NCBI GenBank assembly: GCA_965242915.1
Contig: CBDETN010000018.1
Span: 1 to 56,439 of the forward strand
DNA: 56,439 nt
From: CAJXII01 sp965242915
GTDB taxonomy: Bacteria; Campylobacterota; Campylobacteria; Campylobacterales; Arcobacteraceae
Direction of reading: 5' to 3'
Shown here in pieces: positions 17,601-25,803 of this stretch. Under the pieces are notes generated by a model. It worked only from the letters and a program-made list of their open reading frames with translations. It made no database searches and had not been told where the DNA came from. Within the stretch, counting starts at the first letter, position 1; the number at the start of each line of letters is the position of its first letter. The position numbers and the translations under genes were made by a program.

Positions 17601-17779
17601 TTATTGGTGGATTGATACCAATTATGTATATTGATGGTGTGGGTAGTGAAGTTATGCAAAGAATAGCAGCACCTATGATAGGCGGGGTTGTTAGTTCTGC
17701 CGTTTTAACACTAATAATTATCCCTGTTTTATATTTAATTAGTACAAAATATAGGATAATAAAATATACTCCAAGATAA
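14672..17779 (+). CDS. heavy-metal efflux RND pump (CusA/CzcA family)
   Basis: A 1035-aa proton-driven inner-membrane trimer subunit. The HME-RND TM4 signature AIGAMVDATIVMIENAH carries the proton-relay Asp. The periplasmic cleft motif RGRIDMLLTGIRTPLG is that of Cu/Ag-type pumps, including the conserved Met. The N-terminus follows the family pattern (LPDLSPPQVILQVKFPGQSP). The full length of ~1040 aa is present. It is the last gene of the operon, 8 bp after the adaptor. Metal specificity (Cu+/Ag+ rather than Zn/Co/Cd) is inferred from the RIDM motif and the Met/Cys-rich first gene. Confidence 0.92.
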   Translation: MVNKIIDLSIKNTFLVLTVMFIALGASIWAIKNTSLDALPDLSPPQVILQVKFPGQSPKIIEEQVSYPLISNLMSLPNIQTVRAMSSFENALIYVIFKENTNLYDARNRILEQLSQLAPTLPKEAQVSIGPDATGVGWAFQYILKSKNKSLDEIRTYQDYYLKYGLLGVDGVSEVAAVGGFVKNYELTLDKDKLIQYKISLDEISKAIQKNNNDSGGRVILDNGYEKIIESKGYLKDEDDIANIVLKTVNGLPLKLSDLGTVNIVPDARRGMADFNGEGEVVGGIVIVRYQENPYQVIKDVKKKIKTLENDNIEIITTYDRSALIDKAIKTLTTTLLDESIIVIIVMFLFLFHIRSALIILIVLPLTVAFTFLFMKLFGVGSNIMSLGGIAIAIGAMVDATIVMIENAHKHLSCLNNPTKQERIAVIIKSSKQVGSPIFFALLLIVVSFMPIFALTGQEGRLFTPLAYTKTFAMVVGAILSITVVPILMIFFIKGKIRDEQTNPLNRLFLILYSPILNISLKLRFIIIGAIFASLYFIYPVYKAQKWEFMPMMNEQTFMYMPVTPYGIGIDLAKELTQKTDKIIKSFPEVDTVFGKAGRANTATDPAPLAMLETIIQFKPESQWREGMTYDKLMNMMDKELKIPGLINSWTYPIRGRIDMLLTGIRTPLGLKLYGNDNDKLEKISTQIELKLKKLKESLSISADKSNSGFYINIDINQEMLARYGVNKNQILDAISLGVGGKKISTMVQNLERYPISLRLKDTNRNSLESIASIHIKTKYGMHPLSTFAMFNFKEGASVIKSEKGMKVSFIYITPKEGVSPEQYQQIASEVLDEIKLPNGYFYEWSGQSQYLESAMQRLQYIMPVTILIIFLLIFLALKNITNAIIVFSTLPFALFGGLLYIDYLGFNLSVAVIVGFLALLGVAAETAIVMIIYLQEAIEEKVEELKRDLNFSEIKEAIYTGAALRLRPKLMTVFAIIGGLIPIMYIDGVGSEVMQRIAAPMIGGVVSSAVLTLIIIPVLYLISTKYRIIKYTPR

Positions 17780-17934
17780 AGGCGGCTTTATGTAGAATTC
17801 TATCTGTTTTGGATAGCACAACGATAAACACCTATGTACAATGACTTCTAACACACGACACAGTCTTGATTTATAAAATTTAAAACTCCCTATCATAGTT
17901 GAATATACTTATTTTTAACACAATATTAGCACAA

Positions 17935-18035
17935 TTATTTATCATCAAAATTACCTTTTAATTCATCTTCAATCATCTCAATAGTTGGTAAACTTGATGC
18001 AAATTCTTTAGGTAAAACTTCTGTAAGTTCATATT
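17935..18035 (-). pseudogene. C-terminal stub of a gene cut by the IS21 left end
   Basis: Reading leftward from the IS21 left end, the minus strand is open for 32 codons: YELTEVLPKEFASS, then IEMIEDELKGNFDDK and TAA at 17935-17937. Nothing identifies the protein. It is not the other half of the fragment on the far side of the IS (20029-20442), since both read outward from the element. The rest of the gap between the pump and the IS (17780-17934) shows nothing clear. Confidence 0.45.
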
Positions 18036-18197
18036 TGTCAAGCGAACTGCTAAAATGGGCAGGTAGGAATATAAAAACGAAGTAACATTTTGATTTTAAA
18101 CCTTAAGTAATAAAATTAATTTAGTTAAACTCTAATTCATTAAAAATGAAAGGAGATTAGAAAGTATTCTTTAAAACCTGATGGATATATTCCGGTT

Positions 18198-19206
18198 ATG
18201 ACAAAGACCCCAATTGAAAATCTTGTAGATGAATATTTACCACATATTGCTACCATGTTAAAAACAGCAAAAGATGAAAATGTGCATATTCCAATTACTG
18301 TAATTTATGAAGAGATAAAAAGTTTAGGATATACAGGAAGCTTAAGATGGCTTCAACAAGTGATGCAAAAATATGAACTGCGACAAAGAGCAAAAGAAGA
18401 AGAGTTAATTAAATTTGAAACAAATCCAGGTAAGCAAATGCAAATAGACTGGATAGAATTTCCAAATGATAATTTATCAGCATTTGTAGCAACTATGGGT
18501 TATAGTAGAGTTTCATATGTTCAGTATGTTACTGATGAAAAAGTTGAAACATTAATAGAGTGTCACTTAAATGCCTTTCAATACTTTGGAGGTGTTCCTC
18601 AAGAAGGTCTTTATGATAATAAGAGTGTTAACAAAATATACTAAATGTATATTTTTTATAAGCGAATAACAGTATCCTTAAAAAAGAAATCAATATGGTT
18701 ATGGTAAACATAAACCAAATCCATTGTTTGAAGACTTTGCTAAACACTGTGGTTTTAAAATAAAAGTATATAAACCATATCGTGCAAAAACCAAAGGGAA
18801 AGTTGAAAGATTTAATTACTATTTACGATATAGCTTTCATAATGCTCTTAGAGTAAAACTAGTTATGAAAAATTATAAATTAAATTTAGAAAATGCAAAT
18901 GCAGAGGTAATAAAATGGTTGAATAATAGAGCTAACAAACGAATTCATCAGACAACATTACAACAACCATTTAAATTACTAGCACACGAACAACCTCACT
19001 TGTTAAGTATGCCTAAACCTTATAATGGAATCCACCCAAAGGCTCTAATAAATAGTATAATTAAAAATAGTTGTATAGTCAATAGTAAGCCTGTAAATTT
19101 AATTCATATTCCAAATAGGGATTTACAAAATTATGATAGTTTAATACCATCATTTATAGCAGTAATACCTGCATTAGCTTATGGAGGTACTATATTATGG
19201 AATTAA
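18198..19206 (+). pseudogene. istA: IstA transposase of the IS21 element, interrupted
   Basis: Two frames together cover IstA. The first (18198-18644) starts MTKTPIENLVDEYLPHIATM and reaches the DDE core (QIDWIEF, LYDNKSV). The second resumes at about 18687 with KRNQYGYGKHKPNP and FEDFAKHCGFKIKVYKPYRA and ends over istB. Between them, about 48 extra bases (around 18630-18680) bring stop codons and a frameshift in place of the normal DNMKT-V link. The product cannot be full length. The second piece overlaps istB by 10 bp, the normal IS21 coupling. Confidence 0.8.
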
Positions 19207-19945
19207 GTGATAATATTATTCAATTATGTAAAGAGTTAAAACTATCAACAGTTTTAGAACAATATCATACTGTATCTACAACTGCTGCAAAAGAAGAGTG
19301 GACATATACACAATTCCTAAATGAGATACTACAACTAGAAATCACAGCTAGATTAAGTCGTTCTAAAAATATACTTACAAAATTTGCTAGCTTTCCTGCT
19401 ATTAAAACACTAGAAGAGTTTGATTATAACTTTACAATAGGGATTAATTCTAAACAAATAAACGAATTAGCATCATTAGAATTTATAAAAAAGCATGAGA
19501 ATATTATACTTCTAGGACAATCAGGAGTTGGTAAAACTCATCTTGCCATTGCACTTGCATATAAAGCTGTCCAGAATAGATTTAAAGTAAAGTTTACAAC
19601 TATTGCAGATTTACTGTCAAATGCAATTACAGCTAAAAGAGAGAAGAGATACGATACTTTAATATGTCTAAAGAAGAAGCTAACCACTTCTTTCAAATAA
19701 TATCAAAGAGATATGAAAAAGGTTCAACTATACTAACTTCAAATTTAGTATTTAGCAAATGGGTGCAAATATTTGCAGGTGATAAAGTTGTAACGACAGC
19801 TATTCTTGACAGAATATTACACCATTCACATATTATAAATATTCAAGGTGATAGTTATAGATTAAAAGAGAAAAAAGAATCAGGATTAATAGCTTCAGAT
19901 ATATTTAATAATAAGGAGAAAATTGATAGTAATTTAAATAAATAA
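19197..19945 (+). pseudogene. istB: IstB helper ATPase of the IS21 element, internal deletion
   Basis: The first frame (19197-19700) carries the N-terminal helices and an intact Walker A (GQSGVGKTHLAIALA). At about 19655-19665 the coding sequence jumps from AKREKRYDTL directly to SKEEANHFFQIISKRYEKGS in another frame. Relatives have ~25-30 residues here, including the Walker B (LILDELGY type), so an internal deletion plus frameshift has removed it. The C-terminal part (to 19945) is otherwise normal. ATPase function should be lost. Confidence 0.8.
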
Positions 19946-20028
19946 TTGGTCCAAAGTAGTGTTGGTTTAAGTTTCAGAGTGTAACTATTTTTAACTTTTA
20001 CCTGCCCATTTTAGCAGTTCGCTTGACA

Positions 20029-20442
20029 AACGATAGCTATAAAGATAAATTATTAAGTCCTTATAATGTAAAAAATAATGATTTTACATTTTCATATACT
20101 CTTAATAATTTAAAGTTATTAACAAATATTGATTTAAAAAATATCAAATTTAAAGATGAAGATAATATAAAAATAATCCTTGATACAAAATATCAAAAAA
20201 ATAATAAATATTTTCAGTTAGAAGCAATATGTCAAAATCATAAAGATATTGTAATTGAACTAATTATAAAAAAACTCAATTATCCAGATACTTATATTAA
20301 AGAATTAAAAGGTTTTGGATTTACTGATGATGAAATTTATCGTTTTTTATTTTCAAATTATTTTGATATTAAAGATTTACATAAAAGACCATTAAGTAAA
20401 TTAACCAGAGATATTGTAGAGGAATTAGGACTATTAAATTAA
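20029..20442 (+). pseudogene. 3' part of an unknown gene cut by the IS21 right end
   Basis: The frame is open from the IS21 boundary for 137 codons. An apparent start within the IS end is not credible. The protein is Lys/Asp/Leu-rich and soluble, with no motif I recognise; its C-terminus (LKGFGFTDDEIYRFLFSNYF, then RDIVEELGLLN) is helical. The 5' part is absent from the other side of the element. It is convergent with the MutS gene, 39 bp away. Confidence 0.5.
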
Positions 20443-20481
20443 ATTTATATATTTATAGCTCAATTTTGGAATGAAATCATC

Positions 20482-23436
20482 CTATTCATCTAAACTAGAG
20501 TAATGTAATTCTAACCCTTTACTCGTAGTAACAAATCCATTTATGTTAATTTTTCCATCATGAACTAATTTATGATGTTTCTTACAAAGTGGAATAAGGT
20601 TAAACTTATGATTTTTATTGATATGCCCGATAAAACCTTGGTTATCGGCATTTTGTTGCTCTTGAATGTGATGGATCTCATCAACTTTTGCTCCACAAAT
20701 TGCACAGCTGGTTACATATAAATCTTTATTATATTTGCTTGATTTCTTTTGACTAAGTCGTTCAATTGTATTATAATCATCAGTGATCCTCTTTCGTATA
20801 GCATTAGCTGTATCTAAAAACTCTTTATCTATATGAAGAGATTTAGCAAATTCCAATCCATAAATACTACTGCCGCTTCCATATTTTAGTTTTCGGTCAA
20901 ATATTAGTTTGTCTTCCTTATCTTCATACATAACACTTAAATGCAGGCAAATTATATTTTTAAGTTGTTCAATTTCTTCTAGTTGTGGAAGTTGGTGCAA
21001 GTGTGTGGCAAATATAAAAATAGATTTTAATGATGAGAGTTTTAAAATAGCAGATGCAACGATACTGACACCACTTGTAGTTTCTGTACTATGACTTATC
21101 TCATCACCTAATATAAGTGCATTTGAAGTTGCTCGATTGAATATATTTTTTAATTCTAACATCTCAACGGCAAATGAGGATAAACCTTTACTAATATTAT
21201 CAGCACCGCTAATTCGTGTAAATATACTGTCAAAAAGAGAAAATCTCATAGACTTGGCAGGTACAAAAAAACCAGCTTGTGCTAAACATACAGCAATACC
21301 AATAGATTTCATCAGTGAAGATTTACCACTGCTGTTTATTCCGTACAACAATATACCGTGCATTTTATTATCATTTATATTATCGTATTTACTATTTTGT
21401 ATGATAATATTGTTTTTATAATCATCACTTGTTAAGTTTAAATCACCTAAGATGATGTCATTTGGTACATAAAGCCCTATATCTTGGTTGTTTTCAATTA
21501 GAGGATGTCTTAAGTCTATGAGTTCTAAAAAGTTGTTCCTATCATCGGTTTTAACAATTTTTGGACAGATATAGTTATACTTTTTAGCTGTTTTAATATT
21601 TGAGACTGTTAAATCAATTTCTGCAATAAACATACATAAGTCAGACAAGATATTAGAATACTTAGATTCATAGAGTTTAATTTGTTCTTTAAAAACCATC
21701 TTATTAAGTTCAATTATTTTCTTTAAATTGTGTACATACTTATCAGAGATAGTTTCAGTCAATTTATTTGATATTTTTACATTTGTTGTTTGTATTTTTG
21801 TTTTAAAATCTTTAAACAGATATAACTCATCATCAATTATCAGATGAGATTCTTCTAATTCATCTTTGATTAAAGAGTATCTGGTTTTTGTAAGTTGAAT
21901 AAAAAAACCTTCTTTATCAAGTCTGTTTATTTGGATAAAGTTCTCGTCGCTGGTCTTTAGATATTTTAAAATATGACTTTTAAAAATATTCAGCTTATCT
22001 TTTAATTGCTCGTTTTCAGTTAAAAGTTCATCGATTTGGACATTGATTCCATCTTGAATCATATTAGTATCAACATCTTTTAACATATAACGACCGCAAA
22101 TATCTAGATTAAAAGTATTAGAAATATTTTCAAGGAACAACTCTAATTCACTACTTTTACAAGGAGATTTAAAAAATTTGTAGCTTTCCATAAATTTAAC
22201 AATTTCTTTTATACTTAAAAGTGAATCATAAAGATAACTAAGCTCAAAAGGATGCAGACGATTAAGTTTAATTCGACGTGTTAGTCTTTCAATATCATAA
22301 ATATTTGCTAACTCACCCTCTATTGGTGCATGATAATCATAAAGTTCTTTTGATAAAGCATATCTTCGTAAAAGCTCTTTTCCATCTTTTATTGGATGAG
22401 TTAATCTCTCTTTTAAAAGTCTTTTTCCCATTGCTGTAGAAGTGTTGTTTATAAGTTTACTTATACTGCTTTGATGAGCAGATTCAATAATATTTAATTG
22501 TTCTAAAGTATTGTTTCCTAGATAAACATAACGACTAACATCCAGTTTAACAGGATATGATAATTTCTGGCAAATACTACTATCATGTGTAATTATAAAA
22601 TCAATTAAAATAGCCAAACTCTCACTTGCAAGAGCATATCTTTCCATATCAAGATGTTCAATTGGTGTAAGAAGTGATTGAATATTAAATACATTTCTAA
22701 ACAGATCATTTTGATAACCCACTTTAGCTTTTAAGGTACTAATATGATAAGTTTTATGTTCACATTCAAGATAATTAATAATCTCTTTTTGATTTATATC
22801 TTTATTGGCAAAAGTAATAATAATTTCATTTGTTTTGTGCATATTCATATAGTTAAATACTTCATCAAGAGCAAAACTTGGATCTTCGCTTGTTCCATAT
22901 ACTTCATTAAAATAACACTTACCCGTAGTCACATCAATAGCACTGTATCCAACTAAATAGTTACCTTTTACTTGGTCTATGATGATTGAAGTTGTATTGT
23001 TTTCATCAGAATTTAAAACAAAATCAAAGTTAGTTCCCGGAGAAATTATAGCTTCTAAAACTCTTTTGACATTTGGCGGAGTGCCTCGCTGTTTTATAAT
23101 AACTATTGTGTATTTTTCTTCCGCAATTATGCGGCTTAAATGCTTTTCAAAAGATACTACAGGAACTCCTGCCATAAGCGGATTTTCTTGGGAATTTTCT
23201 AAAATTGATTTGTTTTTGCGTGTTAGCTGGATATTCAAAAGTTCAGCTATCTCTTTAGCTTTTCCAATTTGTTCAATATCATTATTTACTTCATAAGTTT
23301 CAAAAAAAGTACCAACTTCTATTAAAACTACAGTATCTTTTCCGTACTTTTTTTCAAATAGTTTTTGAAGTTTAAAATAGGCTTGTGTTAATAATAGTGA
23401 TTTGTCTTCTAATATCTCTTGTGCTTGTGCTTTCAT
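20482..23436 (-). CDS. MutS-family protein with C-terminal HNH nuclease (MutS7-like)
   Basis: A 984-aa mismatch-binding ATPase fused to a nuclease. The N-terminal mismatch domain has the Phe-x-Glu wedge in VGTFFETYE (residues 44-46). The connector and core/clamp domains follow. The ATPase domain has Walker A GINSSGKSSLMKS (about residue 699) and Walker B ALILGDEISHSTE (about residue 775). After residue ~905 comes an HNH domain: CAIC, then DEIHHIQEQ, and the zinc partner C-x2-HH-x3-H (CKKHHKLVH). MutS with this HNH tail is the MutS7 type known from some Campylobacterota, giant viruses and octocoral mitochondria. The fusion could nick mismatched DNA by itself. No MutL or MutH is adjacent. Confidence 0.88.
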   Translation of the reverse strand: MKAQAQEILEDKSLLLTQAYFKLQKLFEKKYGKDTVVLIEVGTFFETYEVNNDIEQIGKAKEIAELLNIQLTRKNKSILENSQENPLMAGVPVVSFEKHLSRIIAEEKYTIVIIKQRGTPPNVKRVLEAIISPGTNFDFVLNSDENNTTSIIIDQVKGNYLVGYSAIDVTTGKCYFNEVYGTSEDPSFALDEVFNYMNMHKTNEIIITFANKDINQKEIINYLECEHKTYHISTLKAKVGYQNDLFRNVFNIQSLLTPIEHLDMERYALASESLAILIDFIITHDSSICQKLSYPVKLDVSRYVYLGNNTLEQLNIIESAHQSSISKLINNTSTAMGKRLLKERLTHPIKDGKELLRRYALSKELYDYHAPIEGELANIYDIERLTRRIKLNRLHPFELSYLYDSLLSIKEIVKFMESYKFFKSPCKSSELELFLENISNTFNLDICGRYMLKDVDTNMIQDGINVQIDELLTENEQLKDKLNIFKSHILKYLKTSDENFIQINRLDKEGFFIQLTKTRYSLIKDELEESHLIIDDELYLFKDFKTKIQTTNVKISNKLTETISDKYVHNLKKIIELNKMVFKEQIKLYESKYSNILSDLCMFIAEIDLTVSNIKTAKKYNYICPKIVKTDDRNNFLELIDLRHPLIENNQDIGLYVPNDIILGDLNLTSDDYKNNIIIQNSKYDNINDNKMHGILLYGINSSGKSSLMKSIGIAVCLAQAGFFVPAKSMRFSLFDSIFTRISGADNISKGLSSFAVEMLELKNIFNRATSNALILGDEISHSTETTSGVSIVASAILKLSSLKSIFIFATHLHQLPQLEEIEQLKNIICLHLSVMYEDKEDKLIFDRKLKYGSGSSIYGLEFAKSLHIDKEFLDTANAIRKRITDDYNTIERLSQKKSSKYNKDLYVTSCAICGAKVDEIHHIQEQQNADNQGFIGHINKNHKFNLIPLCKKHHKLVHDGKININGFVTTSKGLELHYSSLDE

Positions 23437-23478
23437 ATTTGTAATTATAGCTCAAAATGTATATATAGTTGATAAATA

Positions 23479-23814
23479 TTAATATTTTTTAAGTTCTAGT
23501 TCCATCAAATGTAAATGCTTGTTACTTAAGACTCGCAAAAAACTATTTGCCGACTCATCAACAGTAAAAGAGAATATATATTCTTTTTGATGGGAACAAA
23601 CAGATTTATCTACATAATGATTAAGGCGATTTGAAATCACTTCTACTCTAAAAGAGATATTTTTTTTTGTGGAAAAAGATAGATTGTATTTACCAATTTC
23701 CAGATTACCCAGAGGGATAAAATAACCTTTATTAGAAGGTAAAGCAAAGTGTGATAGATTTTGCTGTTCCCAAGCACCGTTATGGGGCATTAACAAAGCA
23801 CACTCTATTTTCAT
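23479..23814 (-). CDS. hypothetical protein next to a cytochrome c gene
   Basis: A 111-aa protein with no signal peptide. It begins MKIECALLMPHNGAWEQQNL and is beta-rich by composition, with a HYVDKSVCSHQKE segment near the middle. I do not recognise the family. Its start codon lies 6 bp past the stop of the cytochrome c reading frame at 23820, so the two form an operon, and it may be a partner or chaperone of that protein. The small gap to mutS (23437-23478) holds no gene. Confidence 0.5.
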   Translation of the reverse strand: MKIECALLMPHNGAWEQQNLSHFALPSNKGYFIPLGNLEIGKYNLSFSTKKNISFRVEVISNRLNHYVDKSVCSHQKEYIFSFTVDESANSFLRVLSNKHLHLMELELKKY

Positions 23815-23819
23815 ATAAT

Positions 23820-24071
23820 TTAGAAGAGTAAAAAATCTTTTGTTTCATTTTCGCTGAGTTTTGAATCACTTGCATATCGTTTTATATGACTGTTTGCTGA
23901 TTTATGACCACCATAAAGACGTCTGCCACTACATCTACCTTCATGACACTTTGCACATAATGTATTGAATATAACGGCTGTTTTTATACTGATTCATTTT
24001 ATTTGCTCATTTGCCTGTAGTGGCAAAAGAAAAAATCCCATTAAAATTAAAATATATATAAATTTTATCAT
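23820..24071 (-). pseudogene. small periplasmic cytochrome c with an in-frame TGA
   Basis: From ATG 24071 the frame encodes a signal peptide (MIKFIYILILMGFFLLPLQA) and five more residues, then TGA at 23994-23996. The same frame continues without shift through ISIKTAVIFNTLCAKCHEGR, which contains a haem c site CAKCH, to TAA at 23820. Total length is 84 codons. A TGG-to-TGA change would explain the stop. Recoding as selenocysteine is formally possible but the position (just after the signal peptide) makes it unlikely. The gene abuts the hypothetical protein at 23479. Confidence 0.6.
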
Positions 24072-24126
24072 TATTTATTATACTAAAATACTCTTTATTT
24101 AATAATTAAGTATTCTATTGTTTAAA

Positions 24127-24327
24127 TTATATTATTTCTACTTTTATATTATAGTTTTCATCAATTGTATACTCTATATCTAAATTTTTTAAGATGTATG
24201 TGATTTTACATAGTTCTTTAGTAATCAAGCTTGTATTGTTTAAGGCATAAAAAATTGCGTCATCTTCCAATTTATAATTAAATATTGGACCAAAATCAAT
24301 ATTGTTTATATCTTCAATCGTTGTCAT
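24127..24327 (-). CDS. small acidic protein downstream of a response regulator
   Basis: A 66-aa protein from ATG 24327 (MTTIEDINNIDFGPIFNY...). The start overlaps the last codons of the response regulator by 14 bp, pointing to translational coupling; an upstream ATG at 24357 would add ten residues. It is acidic and has no known motif. It could be a partner of the regulator, but no function can be assigned. Confidence 0.45.
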   Translation of the reverse strand: MTTIEDINNIDFGPIFNYKLEDDAIFYALNNTSLITKELCKITYILKNLDIEYTIDENYNIKVEII

Positions 24328-24964
24328 ACTTCTCAATTCTGTATCCATTTGCTGCATGATTTTTTATAATTAGGTAAGGAAAGGATTTTCTAAGTTTAGA
24401 GACAAGTTGTCTTATATAACCATTTCCTACAGTTTCACCCCACACATAACTTTCTATTTCTGTATTTGAAACTGTATTTCCCATATTTTTAATAAGTATA
24501 TTTAAAAGTAGAGTTTCTTTATTAGTAAGTTGTATGACACTATCTTTATAGTACATTAATTTGTTAAGTGGAGCAAAAGTACAATTATTACACAGTTTTA
24601 TTAATTGTGATGATTTTAATAAAGAATGATTTATTTTTATAACTATCTCTCTAATATCAAGTGGTTTTTTCAAGTAATCATCACAACCCAATTCATAAGC
24701 TTTAACAATGGTTTCGATATTATTATCACCACTTATAATAAAAATCTTCGTATCAATATTTAACAGTTTTATTTGCTTTACAAGCTCTAAACCATTAATA
24801 CTTGGCAAATTAATATCAATCAAATAAATATCAAAATCTTCACAAATATTATCAAAAGCTTCTTTCCCATCAGTAAATGAGGTTATCTCATAACCCAATT
24901 TCTCTAGATTCTCTGTTATTACTCTATTTAATTTGCAAGCATCTTCAACTATAAATATCTTCAT
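24314..24964 (-). CDS. OmpR-like response regulator, orphan
   Basis: A 216-aa two-domain regulator. The receiver (1-115) has ED acidic residues, phospho-Asp in LIDINLPS and the conserved Lys in YLKKPLDIREI. The C-terminal winged helix is short and divergent (NKETLLLNILIKN, IRQLVSKLRKSFPYLIIKNHAA). No histidine kinase is adjacent; the neighbours are a 66-aa unknown protein and a haem-binding protein. Its target is unknown. Confidence 0.85.
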   Translation of the reverse strand: MKIFIVEDACKLNRVITENLEKLGYEITSFTDGKEAFDNICEDFDIYLIDINLPSINGLELVKQIKLLNIDTKIFIISGDNNIETIVKAYELGCDDYLKKPLDIREIVIKINHSLLKSSQLIKLCNNCTFAPLNKLMYYKDSVIQLTNKETLLLNILIKNMGNTVSNTEIESYVWGETVGNGYIRQLVSKLRKSFPYLIIKNHAANGYRIEKYDND

Positions 24965-25036
24965 AAAATCATTATATTATATTTTTTGTCTAAAAAGTGT
25001 AACTTTTGAAGATAATCTTTACATGGTGCATATTTA

Positions 25037-25459
25037 TCAGTAAGGAGCTTTGCCTGTCCAATCTCTAATTAATTTTATATCTTCTTGTGTGATTTTTGCT
25101 TCTTCGTGCCATTGAATATAACTTTGCGGCGGCATAGCTTTATACATTGTTCTATAAATTTCTTCCAGCTTTTTATCTTTTTGTTTAGCTGTATATGTTT
25201 CCCAAATTGAAAAATTTACATAGGCACGACCATTTTTAACATGTCTCGCCACACTCCAAGATATTGGTGCTATTTTTCCATACCAAGGCCAAACTGTATC
25301 ATTAGAATGACAATCATAACAAGCTCTTTTGAATATTGCCATTATTTCTTTTGGTACTGTTATCTCATCTTTTTTATTATATTGGGGATTTAATTGATCT
25401 ACTTGGATTAATTGAAAAGAAAGCAGCATTAAACCAATAATTGATAATAATTTTTTCAT
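25037..25459 (-). CDS. haem-binding-domain protein (periplasmic)
   Basis: A 140-aa exported protein with a signal peptide (MKKLLSIIGLMLLSFQLIQV). It has one haem c site in CYDCHSNDTVWPWYGK and the family stretch IAPISWSVARHVKNGRAYVNFS, followed by YRTMYKAMPPQSY whose Met may be the distal ligand. It belongs to the small 'haem-binding domain' family linked to respiration. It is 12 bp from the thioredoxin-like gene upstream, in one operon with gdhA, and may need that protein for haem-site redox handling. Confidence 0.8.
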   Translation of the reverse strand: MKKLLSIIGLMLLSFQLIQVDQLNPQYNKKDEITVPKEIMAIFKRACYDCHSNDTVWPWYGKIAPISWSVARHVKNGRAYVNFSIWETYTAKQKDKKLEEIYRTMYKAMPPQSYIQWHEEAKITQEDIKLIRDWTGKAPY

Positions 25460-25471
25460 AGTTTTTAATCT

Positions 25472-25798
25472 CTAGCTTAAAAATAAATCATAAGGTCGTT
25501 TTACCTCTTCTATAAATTGAGAGATAGATATATTACGACCTTTTCGCAAGTGTTCTTTTCTATCTAAGAACACTAAGATAGTAGGTACTGAAAATACATT
25601 AAAATTTATAGCAATATCTTGGTCTGTTTTTGCATCTAAATAAATTTGTTTTATTTTAGGAAAGTATTCATCAAAAGAGGCTTTTATTTTAGGTTGTAAG
25701 GCATTACAAACTCTGCAATTTTCACCACTGAAATAAACCAACACAGCCGGTTGTCTTTTAATTATAAGTTTTAAATCTTTACATTTGGTATTTAGCAA
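25472..25798 (-). CDS. thioredoxin-like protein
   Basis: A 108-aa single-domain thioredoxin fold with the active-site-like motif GENCRVCNALQPKI (CxxC as CRVC, about residue 29) and a cis-Pro region VFSVPTILVFLDRKE. No signal peptide is visible, so it is probably cytoplasmic. The CRVC motif differs from the usual CGPC, which implies a special partner. It is 5 bp from gdhA and 12 bp from the haem-binding protein. Confidence 0.8.
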   Translation of the reverse strand: MLNTKCKDLKLIIKRQPAVLVYFSGENCRVCNALQPKIKASFDEYFPKIKQIYLDAKTDQDIAINFNVFSVPTILVFLDRKEHLRKGRNISISQFIEEVKRPYDLFLS

Positions 25799-25803
25799 TA
25801 TTT

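Larger units (their letters stand above)
18036..20028 (+). mobile_element. IS21-family element, decayed
   Basis: A 1993-bp element bounded by inverted repeats (TGTCAAGCGAACTGCTAAAA at 18036 and its complement ending TGACA at 20028). It has the IS21-type TG...CA ends and carries istA and istB in overlapping order. No target duplication is visible (left flank CATATT, right flank AACGAT), and the flanks are the 3' parts of two different genes pointing outward, so the junctions are recombinant. A remnant of the same right end lies at 698-767. Confidence 0.88.

Noticed and set aside
23994..23996. Selenocysteine codon in the cytochrome c gene
   Set aside because: The TGA sits just after the signal peptide, away from any redox site, and no clear SECIS-like hairpin follows. 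A TGG-to-TGA nonsense change is simpler.
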